A stretch of 64,000 nt of DNA, from assembly GCA_903911145.1 (NCBI GenBank), contig CAIWCD010000052.1, positions 1 to 64,000 on the forward strand, read 5' to 3'. Within the stretch, counting starts at the first letter, position 1; each line of letters starts with the position of its first letter. Positions 17,460-25,908 of the stretch are shown piece after piece. This DNA comes from an uncultured delta proteobacterium. GTDB taxonomy: Bacteria; Myxococcota; Myxococcia; Myxococcales; 40CM-4-68-19. The translations under genes and the position numbers were made by a program. The notes under the pieces were generated by a model, which worked only from the letters and a program-made list of their open reading frames with translations, did no database searches and was not told the DNA's origin.

Positions 17460-18953
17460 CTAGAGGTGGGGCGTCCATCCGTCGGGCGGTGGCGCGCATC
17501 GGCCCTCTCGACGCAGCAGGACCACTCCATCCGCGCGACTGACCTCGACGTAGCTGTCGGGCACCCGCATCCCGGCCGCCGCGATCAGGTAGTTCGAGGC
17601 GGCAAGTTCCGGCACGCGGAAGTCGTAGAAGAGCGGAACGTCGCGGTGGAAATAGGTGTAGCCGCCCGTGAGCCAGGGCGCGAATCCAGTGACAACGAGG
17701 CCACAGAGATCGTCGCGTTTGCCAGCGGCCAGGAGCGCCCGGTTGATCGGCTCGTTCGCGTGCCAGACAGAGACGCTATCGTTGCCGTCGAGTTGGCCCA
17801 TCTGCCCGAAGTTCTCGGCGAGCGCTGCGCGATCACCGACGAAAAAGATCGCACACGCCAGCAGCGCCGGCGACCACTGCGGCAGGCGGAGCAACGAGAA
17901 GATGCGCGCCAGGCCTGCACCAGCGAGCGCGAGCGCGAGAGGGAGGATCGGAAGGATGAAGCGAAACTCCTTATGTGGGATGAGCGCGTGCACGCCGACA
18001 TAGGCGATGCAGATCAGCACAAGTCCGCGCGCGCGCGACCAGATCGCGGCCAATCCCAGAGGAACGAGCAACACAGCCGGCCCCGTCGAACTCCACGCCG
18101 TCGCGAAATAGTAGGTCGCCGGGGAGGTGCCCCACTCAGAGGCGCGGCCTTCGACCAGATTGAATTTGAGATAGGCCACCAGCGAGTGGAATGGACCGCC
18201 CCAGGTCATCCAGTCGAGCGCGCCGCCAAGCAGTCCCACCGCTGAGGCGCCGATGATGAATTGAACTGAGGCGGTTCGGCTTCGCTGAAGCAGGACAACC
18301 AGGAGCAACCCGGCAGCGACCACGCCGCACTGGTAACGGAGCAAGCAGGCCAACGCGACGAGCGCGCCGGAGAGGCGGGCCCGCTTCGCATCCGGTTCGA
18401 TCGCAAGCATCGCCGCAGCGACGATCAGCGGGCCGCTAACGGTTTCGGTCATGCATCGCGCCGAGTAGACAATCACGCCCGGGAACGCGGCGCAGAGCGC
18501 GCCAGCCAGCACGAGGCCACCAGATCCGCCCAGCTTCTCGCCAAGCTTCATCCCCGCGGCGATCCCGGCGAGGCCCACCGCGACCACCATCAACTTGGCG
18601 AGCACGATGAGGGAGAGCGCATCGTGCATTCCGAGGAGCGAGGCCAACTTCCAGACGAGACCGATGAAGCCGGGGAAGAGCCAGGAGCGCACGCCCTCGG
18701 TGAACTCCCAGGGGATCACTCCCTTGCCGAAAGCAAAACGATGGGACTGTTCGAGCGACTGGAAGATCTCGTCAGGCCAGAACATCCCCTGATCGCTCAC
18801 TGCGGCCCAGAGACGAATCGGCGACGCGAGCGCGAGGATGATTGCAAACAGAACGAGGCGAGGGAAGTCGCGCGCCGCGAGTGGCGCTGCGGCGCTCGGT
18901 GCGAGCTCGGAGGCTACGCTCACGCCCGAGCCAGAGGCGCCGGTCGCGTTCAC
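17460..18953 (-). CDS. GT22/PIG-B-like membrane mannosyltransferase
   Basis: A 497-residue protein with about ten membrane helices. The first extracytoplasmic loop carries WPDEIFQSLEQSHRFAFG, and the segment HKEFRFILPILPLALALAGA (the HKEFRF box) is diagnostic of GT22 dolichol/polyprenyl-phosphate mannosyltransferases. The GTG at 18953 overlaps the stop of the gene upstream (GTGA). A much longer frame that is open up to 20063 is an artefact of the GC-rich neighbour. Probably modifies an envelope glycan or lipid; the acceptor is unknown. Confidence 0.8.
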   Translation of the reverse strand: MNATGASGSGVSVASELAPSAAAPLAARDFPRLVLFAIILALASPIRLWAAVSDQGMFWPDEIFQSLEQSHRFAFGKGVIPWEFTEGVRSWLFPGFIGLVWKLASLLGMHDALSLIVLAKLMVVAVGLAGIAAGMKLGEKLGGSGGLVLAGALCAAFPGVIVYSARCMTETVSGPLIVAAAMLAIEPDAKRARLSGALVALACLLRYQCGVVAAGLLLVVLLQRSRTASVQFIIGASAVGLLGGALDWMTWGGPFHSLVAYLKFNLVEGRASEWGTSPATYYFATAWSSTGPAVLLVPLGLAAIWSRARGLVLICIAYVGVHALIPHKEFRFILPILPLALALAGAGLARIFSLLRLPQWSPALLACAIFFVGDRAALAENFGQMGQLDGNDSVSVWHANEPINRALLAAGKRDDLCGLVVTGFAPWLTGGYTYFHRDVPLFYDFRVPELAASNYLIAAAGMRVPDSYVEVSRADGVVLLRREGRCAPPPDGWTPHL

Positions 18954-20377
18954 GCCGCGACCTCGACGACGATGGGTGAAGCCGCAGCGGCGCTCACGTT
19001 CGCGCTCGCCGATCCACGGGCTGCTTCTGTCTCGCCGCTGCCCGACAGCGCCGCCGCCCAGAGCGCACAGCAGGAGACGAACATCAGGTAGTTCTCGAAC
19101 GCCTGCTTCGCGAAGAAGAAGAAGAGACCGAGGCTGAGCGCAGCTGCGGCGCAGAATCCCAGCGGCGTTCTCGGTGCGCGCCAGACAGAGAGTCCGAGTC
19201 CGAGTGCCAGAGCGATGAACGAGACCGAACTCGAGAGCATCTGCGCCGTGTGCGCGAAGATCGCCGCGCTCAGGTTGATCGAGTCCGGACGAAATGGCTG
19301 GCGGACCTGGAAGAGCAGCACATCGTCGATGAAGCCTTGCAGATTTCCGAGCGCCAGCGGGAGCGAGACGGCGAGGCCGACCGCTCCGGCGATGAGCGCG
19401 GTCCGCACGATCTCCCGCGCGGAGAGCGGCCTGGGCAGGAGGAAGAACGCGAGCGGAGCCAGCAACAAAGCGTACTGCTTGTCGGCGAAGAAGAGTCCCA
19501 GCGCATACGGGAGCAGGCGCGGCGCACGCAACGACGCGAAGAGCGTCAGAGAGAAAAGGAGCGCAAGCACTGGTTCGGTCCACGCACCAGTGAGGAGATG
19601 AAATGCGCACGGCAGCAGCAGCATCAAGGCTGCTGCGGCCGTGGCGGCGCGACCCGGACGCGCCCAGACCATGAGCAGCGCGGAGAGCGGGATCGCCAGC
19701 GCATGGAGGAAACGATAGTTGCCCGCGAGCAGATGGGTGACGAAGGAGAGCATCAACTGCAACGGCGGATACGGATAGCCAATGAGGACGCGCGACTGAT
19801 CCGGAGTGAGCACATCGAGGCCATAGAAATTCGCGCCCGGATAGAGGTTCGGGATCGTCCGACCGTAGGGAGACTGGCCCGCGCGAAGCGCGTCGAACGC
19901 CTGCAGGTGGAAGAGGTGCACATCGAGATACGGCGCTGGATTGAAGCGAACGATCGAGATGCACATGAACGCAGAGAGGACGGCCGCAACGACGAGCCAG
20001 GTGCGGGCGCGGCGCGCGTCGAAAGCGATCGCCGCAACGGCGCAGGCACCGCAAGCGGCCCAACCGTAGCTCCCGTCGGTCAACATCGGAACAGGCGCCT
20101 GCTTCGCGAGCATCGGCATCTCACTCATGGCCCAGCCGAGTTGTCCGGCGAGACCCGCAATCGCGATCGGAGAGAGAGCGCGCGATCCAAATCGCGCAAC
20201 CTTCGAGAGCGGAGCAAAAGTCCCGATGCCGAAGAGCAGCAGTGCCGTCGCGAAGAGGATCGCCGGACCATCGCCCCAGCGAACGATCATCGCGGTCGCG
20301 AGCAGAAACGTTCCGATGAGAAACGGCAGCGGCGAGGTCAGTTTCTCCTCTGGCGCACCGTTGACTGTCTCGCCCAC
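18950..20377 (-). CDS. Polytopic membrane protein, probable GT-C glycosyltransferase
   Basis: A 475-residue, very hydrophobic protein with about eleven predicted helices. A periplasmic-type loop after an early helix contains NPAPYLDVHLFHLQAFDALR and AGQSPYGRTIPN, like DUF2029/GT87 proteins; the AGQSPYG phrase parallels GEDPYGR in the protein encoded at 15975. GTG 20377 is the only sensible start. It overlaps the GT22 gene by 4 nt, so both are likely made together. Exact reaction not assignable. Confidence 0.68.
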   Translation of the reverse strand: MGETVNGAPEEKLTSPLPFLIGTFLLATAMIVRWGDGPAILFATALLLFGIGTFAPLSKVARFGSRALSPIAIAGLAGQLGWAMSEMPMLAKQAPVPMLTDGSYGWAACGACAVAAIAFDARRARTWLVVAAVLSAFMCISIVRFNPAPYLDVHLFHLQAFDALRAGQSPYGRTIPNLYPGANFYGLDVLTPDQSRVLIGYPYPPLQLMLSFVTHLLAGNYRFLHALAIPLSALLMVWARPGRAATAAAALMLLLPCAFHLLTGAWTEPVLALLFSLTLFASLRAPRLLPYALGLFFADKQYALLLAPLAFFLLPRPLSAREIVRTALIAGAVGLAVSLPLALGNLQGFIDDVLLFQVRQPFRPDSINLSAAIFAHTAQMLSSSVSFIALALGLGLSVWRAPRTPLGFCAAAALSLGLFFFFAKQAFENYLMFVSCCALWAAALSGSGETEAARGSASANVSAAAASPIVVEVAA

Positions 20378-20409
20378 GCTGACCCCGCGGAGTGGTTGAC
20401 CGAGATGAA

Positions 20410-21939
20410 CTAGACCGGCGTCACGCTGCGGCGCTTTGGCGTCGGCATCCGCTCGCGCTGCTCAGCTGCCGCGAAGCGCGCGACGATCTCGCTGCGCAGA
20501 CGCTCGCCCGGAACCACCGCGTCGATCACCTGCTCGCTCGCGAGCCGGAAGAGATCGATGTCCGCCTTGTACTCTTCGCGCAACTGCTGAACGTAGGCCG
20601 CGCGCTCGGCCTCCGGCTTCTCCTGGATCTTGTTGAAGTAGACCGCATTCACCGCGGCCTCCGGTCCCATCACCGCGATCATCGCCTGCGGCAGCGCGAT
20701 GGTCGCGTCGGGCTCGAACGCCGGTCCGCAGAACGCATAGAGGCCCGCGCCGTAGGCCTTGCGCACGACGACGCAGAGCTTGGGTACCGTTGCCTCCGAC
20801 ATCGCCATGATCATCTTCGCGCCCGCTCGGATGATCCCCTCGCGCTCGACCTTGGTGCCGATCATGAAACCCGGAACGTCGGCGAGATAGAGCAGCGGAA
20901 TTCCAAACGCGTCGCAGAGGGTAATGAAGCGCGCCGCCTTGTCTGCCGAATCGACGAAGAGCACGCCGCCTTTGTGCTTGGGCTGGCTTGCGACAATGCC
21001 GATCGGCTTTCCGTCGAGTCGCGCAAAGCAGGTGACGATCTCGGGGGCGAACAGTTTTTTAATCTCGAAGATCGAGTCCGCGTCGACCAGTTCTTTAATT
21101 AAAGCAAAAATATCGAAGAACTTATTCTGGTCGGGCGGAATGATCTCCTCGATGCGCTTTCCGCTCGAGGCCGGCGCGACCGCCTTCGCGATCGGCAACG
21201 GCTTATTAAACGATTCGGGCAGGTAGCTTAAGTAACGCTTACCCGCCTCGATCGCCTCGGCCTCCGTCTTGACGAGCACGTCGCCGCAGCCGCTCACCGC
21301 GCAGTGCATCTTCGCGCCGCCGAGCTCCTCGAGCGTGACCTTCTCGCCGATGACCATCTCGGCCATACGCGGCGAGCCGAGGTACATGCTGGCGTTTCCC
21401 TCGACCATCACGACGATGTCGCAGAAGGCCGGGATGTACGCGCCGCCCGCTGCGCTCGGCCCGAAGAGCAGGCAGAGCTGCGGCACCAGTCCGCTCATCT
21501 GGCACTGGTTGAAGAAGATGCGGCCCGCGCCCCGCCTGCCCGGGAACATCTCGAGCTGATCGGTGATGCGCGCGCCGGCCGAGTCGACGAGATAGGCCAT
21601 CGGGCAGCGCAGCTTGATCGCCTGCTCCTGGATGCGGACGATCTTCTCGACGGTGCGGCGGCCCCACGAGCCGGCTTTGATCGTCGAGTCGTTGGCCATC
21701 AGCGCGATGAGGCGGCCGTTGACCTTCGCGAGTCCGGTGATGACGCCGTCTGCCGGCAGCTCGGGATCAGACGCGTTCGCAAGCGCGCCGTCCTCGATGA
21801 ACGAGCCATCGTCGACGAGCAGCCGCACGCGCTCGCGCGCGAAGAGCTTGCCGGTCTCGGCATTCTTCTGGTGGTACTTGGGCGCTCCGCCCTTCTCGAT
21901 GCGGGCGAGCTCGGTCTTGATCTTGTCGTCGAATCCCAA
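20410..21939 (-). CDS. pccB: Acyl-CoA carboxylase carboxyltransferase (beta) subunit
   Basis: Transfers the carboxyl group from carboxybiotin to an acyl-CoA, probably propionyl- or methylcrotonyl-CoA. The 509 residues contain the crotonase-type halves with SAGARITDQLEMFPGRRGAG, FGPSAAGGAYIPAFCD, and AGAKMIMAMSEATVPKLCVV plus YGAGLYAFCG. Start is an unusual TTG at 21939, with GGAGG and 6-nt spacing before it; no better start exists. A stretch at about 21050-21235 uses AT-rich codons (TTA, ATT, AAA) unlike the rest. The alpha/biotin subunit is not in the window. The choice between propionyl and methylcrotonyl substrate is uncertain. Confidence 0.9.
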   Translation of the reverse strand: MGFDDKIKTELARIEKGGAPKYHQKNAETGKLFARERVRLLVDDGSFIEDGALANASDPELPADGVITGLAKVNGRLIALMANDSTIKAGSWGRRTVEKIVRIQEQAIKLRCPMAYLVDSAGARITDQLEMFPGRRGAGRIFFNQCQMSGLVPQLCLLFGPSAAGGAYIPAFCDIVVMVEGNASMYLGSPRMAEMVIGEKVTLEELGGAKMHCAVSGCGDVLVKTEAEAIEAGKRYLSYLPESFNKPLPIAKAVAPASSGKRIEEIIPPDQNKFFDIFALIKELVDADSIFEIKKLFAPEIVTCFARLDGKPIGIVASQPKHKGGVLFVDSADKAARFITLCDAFGIPLLYLADVPGFMIGTKVEREGIIRAGAKMIMAMSEATVPKLCVVVRKAYGAGLYAFCGPAFEPDATIALPQAMIAVMGPEAAVNAVYFNKIQEKPEAERAAYVQQLREEYKADIDLFRLASEQVIDAVVPGERLRSEIVARFAAAEQRERMPTPKRRSVTPV

Positions 21940-22247
21940 CGTGTGCCTCCGGGCGCGAGGCCTTCTAGCCGATACGGCGAGAGGCCTCCAGCGAGACTTC
22001 TAGCCAGCGCCGTCAGCTTCTTCGCGGGCGGCCGGCGAGATTTGCGGCCGGCGCCACCATCTCCCCGGTCGTGGTCGCTGCTCGGTCCCCTGCGAGAGGG
22101 GACCTGCGCGGCTCCGCGCGCATGCGGAGAGATGGCCCTACGCCGGCCTTTGTACTCTCGCCCACAGCGCTCCTGATCGGCCGCCGCTCGCGGAGCAGTT
22201 GCTTCGCGGGCTGCCTGCAGGAGGTCCAGCTCGAGTTCGCGAACGGG
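21940..22247. other. Intergenic region without a recognised gene
   Basis: About 308 bp between the carboxylase start and the end of the Cys-rich lipoprotein gene. It holds a hairpin at 22084-22104, a direct repeat CTTCTAGCC (21962 and 21997) and two copies of a GCGGCCGGCG motif near 22025-22055. Frames here overlap the lipoprotein gene in other phases and lack coding character. No promoter pair is convincing. Confidence 0.5.
22084..22104 (-). terminator. Hairpin downstream of the Cys-rich lipoprotein gene
   Basis: GGTCCCC at 22084-22090 pairs perfectly with GGGGACC at 22098-22104 around a 7-nt loop. It lies about 145 nt after the stop of the lipoprotein gene. There is no clear U-tract, so an intrinsic terminator is only possible. 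Confidence 0.35.
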
Positions 22248-22721
22248 TCAACGACAGAGCGCCTGAAAGATTGGGCCCGTGGCGCATTCAGCGCGGCAGG
22301 TGCCACACGCAGCGCACTCGTAGAGGCTGATCGCGAGCCCGCCCGGAGCGATGCTTCCCGGGTGGAGTTCAAAGTACTTCGAATCGCAATTTGCATCATT
22401 TGTCTCAGGGTTGCTCGCCCAGCACTTCGTGAGCTCAACCGCACCAATCAGGCAGGCCTGACTCCGCGGGAGCGCGCCGCTGCAGGGCACGTTTCCGAAC
22501 GTGCAATTGTCGGGGAGTGGAACGCTCGTGCACGCGCACAAGGCGGCGCTCACGCAGGTCAGGCACTCGTCAGAAGCGCCAGCGTCGAGGATGTCTCGGC
22601 AATCGCCAACATCCTGCGCCGCCGCACACTGGCCGTCGACATGCTTCGCGCCACACGCTCCGGCAGTCAGGACCAGCAACGCGCCGAGCGCTGCGACGCC
22701 GAGGCCCTTTCGTTCGATCAT
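22248..22721 (-). CDS. Cys-rich putative lipoprotein, unknown function
   Basis: A 157-residue protein whose N-terminus (MIERKGLGVAALGALLVLTA followed by GAC) is a good type II signal. The mature part has about a dozen cysteines, many in close pairs such as CLTC, CAC, CAAC and CRAEC, suggesting a small disulfide- or metal-stabilised exported domain. ATG 22721 puts the signal at the start; a longer frame to 22754 is less likely. It is flanked on both sides by inverted repeats and seems to be a single-gene unit. No family recognised. Confidence 0.72.
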   Translation of the reverse strand: MIERKGLGVAALGALLVLTAGACGAKHVDGQCAAAQDVGDCRDILDAGASDECLTCVSAALCACTSVPLPDNCTFGNVPCSGALPRSQACLIGAVELTKCWASNPETNDANCDSKYFELHPGSIAPGGLAISLYECAACGTCRAECATGPIFQALCR

Positions 22722-22737
22722 CGTCGCAGCATACATC

Positions 22738-22751
22738 CCGCGGATCCGCGG
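22738..22751. promoter_or_regulatory. Perfect 14-bp palindrome before the Cys-rich lipoprotein gene
   Basis: CCGCGGATCCGCGG is self-complementary over 14 bp and lies 17 nt upstream of the lipoprotein start. It could be an operator or part of a transcript structure. It may also be chance in GC-rich DNA. Confidence 0.35.
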
Positions 22752-22809
22752 CACGGCGGGACCGAAAGGCCGGCGTGGGTCAGCTCGCCGCAGCGCGCGG
22801 CGCCGCGGA

Positions 22810-22829
22810 GGATCCGCCTCGGCGGATCC
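22810..22829 (-). terminator. Hairpin between acyl-CoA ligase and lipoprotein genes
   Basis: GGATCCGCC and GGCGGATCC (22810-22818, 22821-22829) form a perfect 9-bp stem with a 2-base centre. It lies 43 nt after the ligase stop on the minus strand. No T-tract follows; terminator role is inferred from position and stability. Confidence 0.45.
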
Positions 22830-22872
22830 GCGCAGCGAGCACGAACGGTGAGCTGGTGGAGCCGGCCGCCCA

Positions 22873-24498
22873 TCACGCCTCCCACTTCCAATCCTTGAAC
22901 CGCTCTCGCAGCGCGCTCTTCAAGAACTTCCCGGCGCTTGTCCGCGGAATCGCGTCGACGAAGACGAACGCGTCGGGCAACTGGAACTTCGCGAAGCGCG
23001 GCGCGATGAATTCGCGCAACTGCTCGGCAGTCGCGCTCTGTCCCGGCTTGAGCACGACCGCCGCGATCGGCCGCTCGCTCCACTTCGGGTGCGCAGCGGC
23101 CACCACCGCGGCCTCGCGAACCGCGGGATGCGCCATGATCGCGTTCTCCAGTTCGACCGACGAGATCCACTCGCCGCCCGATTTGATCATGTCTGCGACG
23201 CGATCGGTGAGCTGCACAAAGCCGAGTGCGTCGACGTGCGCGATGTCGCCGGTGCGGAAGAAGCCATCGTCGGTCCAGCGCGTGGAGTCGTCGCGATTGA
23301 AGTAGCTCGCCGCCACCCACGGGCCGCGGATCAGCAGCTCGCCGGGCGTCTTTCCGTCTGCCGGAACATCGCCCGCGTCGCCGCGGATGCGCACCTCAAC
23401 GAGCGGAGGAGGCACGCCCTGCTTGGCCCGCAGCGCGTACTGCGCATCGGCAGAGAGCGAGTCAGCCTCTGGTGGAAGACGGGAGACGAGGCCAACCGGC
23501 GACGTCTCGGTCATTCCCCACGCGTGCAGGATCGTCATCCCTTGCCGATCGAAATCACGGATCAGTTGCTCCGGTGCAGACGAGCCACCGACGACCATGC
23601 GCAGGCCGGGACGCAGCGGGAAGCGCCCCGGCTGCGCGTCGAGCAGATCGCGGATGCCCATCCAGATGGTCGGCACGCCCGCAGCAAGCGTCGCCTGCTC
23701 GCGCGACATCAACTCCAGCAGGCTCTCGGCGTCGAGGTGCGGCCCGGGGAGAATCAGACGCGCGCCGACGAGCGCCGCGGTGTACGGCAGTCCCCACGCG
23801 TTGACGTGGAACATCGGCACAACGACGAGCATCGAGTCGCGGCGCGAGAGATTGAGCGAGTCTGGAAGCGCGCTCACGAGTGAATGGAGCACCGTCGAGC
23901 GGTGAGAATAGACAACCCCTTTCGGCTTGCCGGTGGTGCCGCTCGAGTAGCACATGCCGAGCGCATCCTCTTCGCGCAGCGTCGGCAAAGCCTTGCTGGG
24001 AGCGGCTGCCATGAACTCGTCGTACGCAATCGCTCCGTCGGCACTGGTCTGGCCGGGCACTCCGGAGTCGCGGCTCGCAACGACGATCACGTGCTTGAAC
24101 GACGCGTTCGCGCGCACCTTCTCGAAGAGCGGAAGAAGCACTTCGTCGACCAGGAGGACGCTGTCACCCGCGTCGTTCGCGATCTGCGCGATGTCGTCGG
24201 GATGGAGGCGCAGATTGAGCGTGTGAATGACTGCACCAGCGAGCGGCACGCCCAGATAGGCCTCGAGATGCGCGGCGTGATTCCACATCAGCGTTGCGAC
24301 GCGGTCGCCGGGTTGGACGCCGAGGCCAACCAGCGCCTGCGCGAGCGTGCGCGCGCGCGCCGCGACGGCTCCCCAGGTCGTGCGGTGCAGCGATCGGTCA
24401 GGCCGCCGCGAGACGATCTCGACGTTGGCGAAGAGGCCTTCGGCGCGCTGGAGGATCGAATCGATCGTCAGCGGGATCTGCATCATCGTGGCGTTCAT
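22873..24498 (-). CDS. Medium/long-chain fatty acid--CoA ligase
   Basis: A 541-residue ANL-superfamily enzyme that activates a fatty acid to its CoA thioester via an acyl-AMP. The P-loop-like motif YSSGTTGKPKGVVYSH lies at about 180-195, AWGMTETSP gives the A5 region, and DGFFRTGDIAHVD plus DRVADMIKSGGEWISSVELE the hinge and C-domain; the terminal PRTSAGKFLKSALRERF has the catalytic Lys. ATG 24498 is preceded by GGGGAG. The frame continues upstream but without a family match. It probably feeds beta-oxidation; chain length is unknown. Confidence 0.93.
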   Translation of the reverse strand: MNATMMQIPLTIDSILQRAEGLFANVEIVSRRPDRSLHRTTWGAVAARARTLAQALVGLGVQPGDRVATLMWNHAAHLEAYLGVPLAGAVIHTLNLRLHPDDIAQIANDAGDSVLLVDEVLLPLFEKVRANASFKHVIVVASRDSGVPGQTSADGAIAYDEFMAAAPSKALPTLREEDALGMCYSSGTTGKPKGVVYSHRSTVLHSLVSALPDSLNLSRRDSMLVVVPMFHVNAWGLPYTAALVGARLILPGPHLDAESLLELMSREQATLAAGVPTIWMGIRDLLDAQPGRFPLRPGLRMVVGGSSAPEQLIRDFDRQGMTILHAWGMTETSPVGLVSRLPPEADSLSADAQYALRAKQGVPPPLVEVRIRGDAGDVPADGKTPGELLIRGPWVAASYFNRDDSTRWTDDGFFRTGDIAHVDALGFVQLTDRVADMIKSGGEWISSVELENAIMAHPAVREAAVVAAAHPKWSERPIAAVVLKPGQSATAEQLREFIAPRFAKFQLPDAFVFVDAIPRTSAGKFLKSALRERFKDWKWEA

Positions 24499-24636
24499 GG
24501 CGGCTCCCCGGTTGGCGGCGCGGAGCATCGGCGTTCTTTCCGGCGACGTCCACTGCGGCCCGGTTGTGCGGGGGGGCGCGATGTTACAATGCGACACTTC
24601 TTGTCACTCTGCCACACGCAGCGGCAGCGAAGTTGA

Positions 24637-25797
24637 TTACCGCGCCCTCTTCTCCGGTCGCGCACTCGGGCTGAGTGTCTCCTCCAGTTCGCGCGGTTCG
24701 CTGCTCGTGTCTTCGGTCACGCGGAAATGCAGCAGCCCCATCGTGCGTCCGTCGGCGCTCTGGATCTCGACGCGCCACTTGCCGGGAGCGGGGTGGCTGA
24801 GAAACCCATCGGTGGCGAAGCCGACCTCGCTGCTCGCCGAGACGGAGAGTGGCTTGCGATAGATCTGAACCCAGCCCTTGTCCTCGTCGTGGCGGAACCA
24901 GACCATCTGGATCGCATCGCGGAAGTGTCGTGGCGCGAAGATGCGCGCGAAGCAGAAGACACGATCGCCCGCGCGCTCGAGGAAATCCTGATCGCCCTTC
25001 TGCCAGAACTTCCAGCTCTTCTCCTGGTGGAACAGACGCCAGCCGCCTTCTTCGTGGCGCACGTCGTGATAGATGCCGATCTCCTTGATCGCGAGCGGCA
25101 CCGGGGGCGCGACGCGCAGCGCGTAGAGGAGAACGAAGACCACCTGCACGCCGAACGCCGGGATCGCCGCGTGGCGCGCGACGTGGCCGTAACTTCCGCT
25201 CCACCGCAGCAGGAACAGTACGTGGGCCACGAGCGGAATCATCGCGGTCGCGACCGCGAGATAGAACATCCACGGACGGATGTGGCCGAAGAGCACCGGG
25301 AAGAGATAGGCGAAGTAAGACGTGAGGCAGATGCTGTAGAGCGCGTAGAGAACGACCGGGCCCATCCGCTGGAAGCGCGGCAGTTCGTTGAGCGCGAGCA
25401 AGGTGCAGATGGTGAGGATGAAACCGACCGCGGTGAAGCCGGACGCGCTCTGGAAATAGAAGATGCTGTAGGCGTTGAGCAGCGTGCCGAGCATGAAGTG
25501 CAGCAGATGCTCGACGTAGTGCCACGGCTTGCGCAGCCACGCGGGAGGCTCGCGCTTCTTGAGTTCGAGGTGCTGCGTGGCGGCAAGCAGCGCGCCGCAG
25601 ATGAGTAGATATGCGCCCTGCTGGATGAGCATCGGCGGCTCATCGATGCGGCTGAGCATGATGGCGTCGAAGAGGAATCCGCCGATGAAGAAGAGGATCA
25701 TCAGGAGCGGTTCGTTGCGCTCCTTGAACGTGCGCAGGCGCGCCATGATCCGCGCGCTGCGTTGGGCGTCGTCTGGTGTGATCGTCGCGGGTTCCAC
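24637..25797 (-). CDS. DUF2914-domain integral membrane protein
   Basis: A 386-residue protein with about seven helices between residues 30 and 235 and a soluble C-terminal domain from about 240. The C-terminal part (FCFARIFAPRHFRDAIQMVW, WVQIYRKPLSVSAS, SHPAPGKWRVEIQSADG) matches the DUF2914 domain found in envelope proteins and some RecT/ComEA-like proteins. The start GTG 25797 has GGGAG upstream. Likely extracytoplasmic C-terminus. Biochemical role unknown. Confidence 0.8.
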   Translation of the reverse strand: MEPATITPDDAQRSARIMARLRTFKERNEPLLMILFFIGGFLFDAIMLSRIDEPPMLIQQGAYLLICGALLAATQHLELKKREPPAWLRKPWHYVEHLLHFMLGTLLNAYSIFYFQSASGFTAVGFILTICTLLALNELPRFQRMGPVVLYALYSICLTSYFAYLFPVLFGHIRPWMFYLAVATAMIPLVAHVLFLLRWSGSYGHVARHAAIPAFGVQVVFVLLYALRVAPPVPLAIKEIGIYHDVRHEEGGWRLFHQEKSWKFWQKGDQDFLERAGDRVFCFARIFAPRHFRDAIQMVWFRHDEDKGWVQIYRKPLSVSASSEVGFATDGFLSHPAPGKWRVEIQSADGRTMGLLHFRVTEDTSSEPRELEETLSPSARPEKRAR

Positions 25798-25908
25798 GGA
25801 GCTCCCTGCGGAATGCGCGCCGGGTGAGCGCGCACGCGGAACGTCGCACAGCGTGATGGCGGTCGTCGAGAACCGTGCGTGTTTGAAGCGACGCGGTATT
25901 GTCGGAGC

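Noticed and set aside
17460-20063. Very long 867-codon frame suggesting a fused protein
   Set aside because: Its first 370 codons overlap the well-supported gene 18950-20377 in another phase. The real start is GTG 18953.
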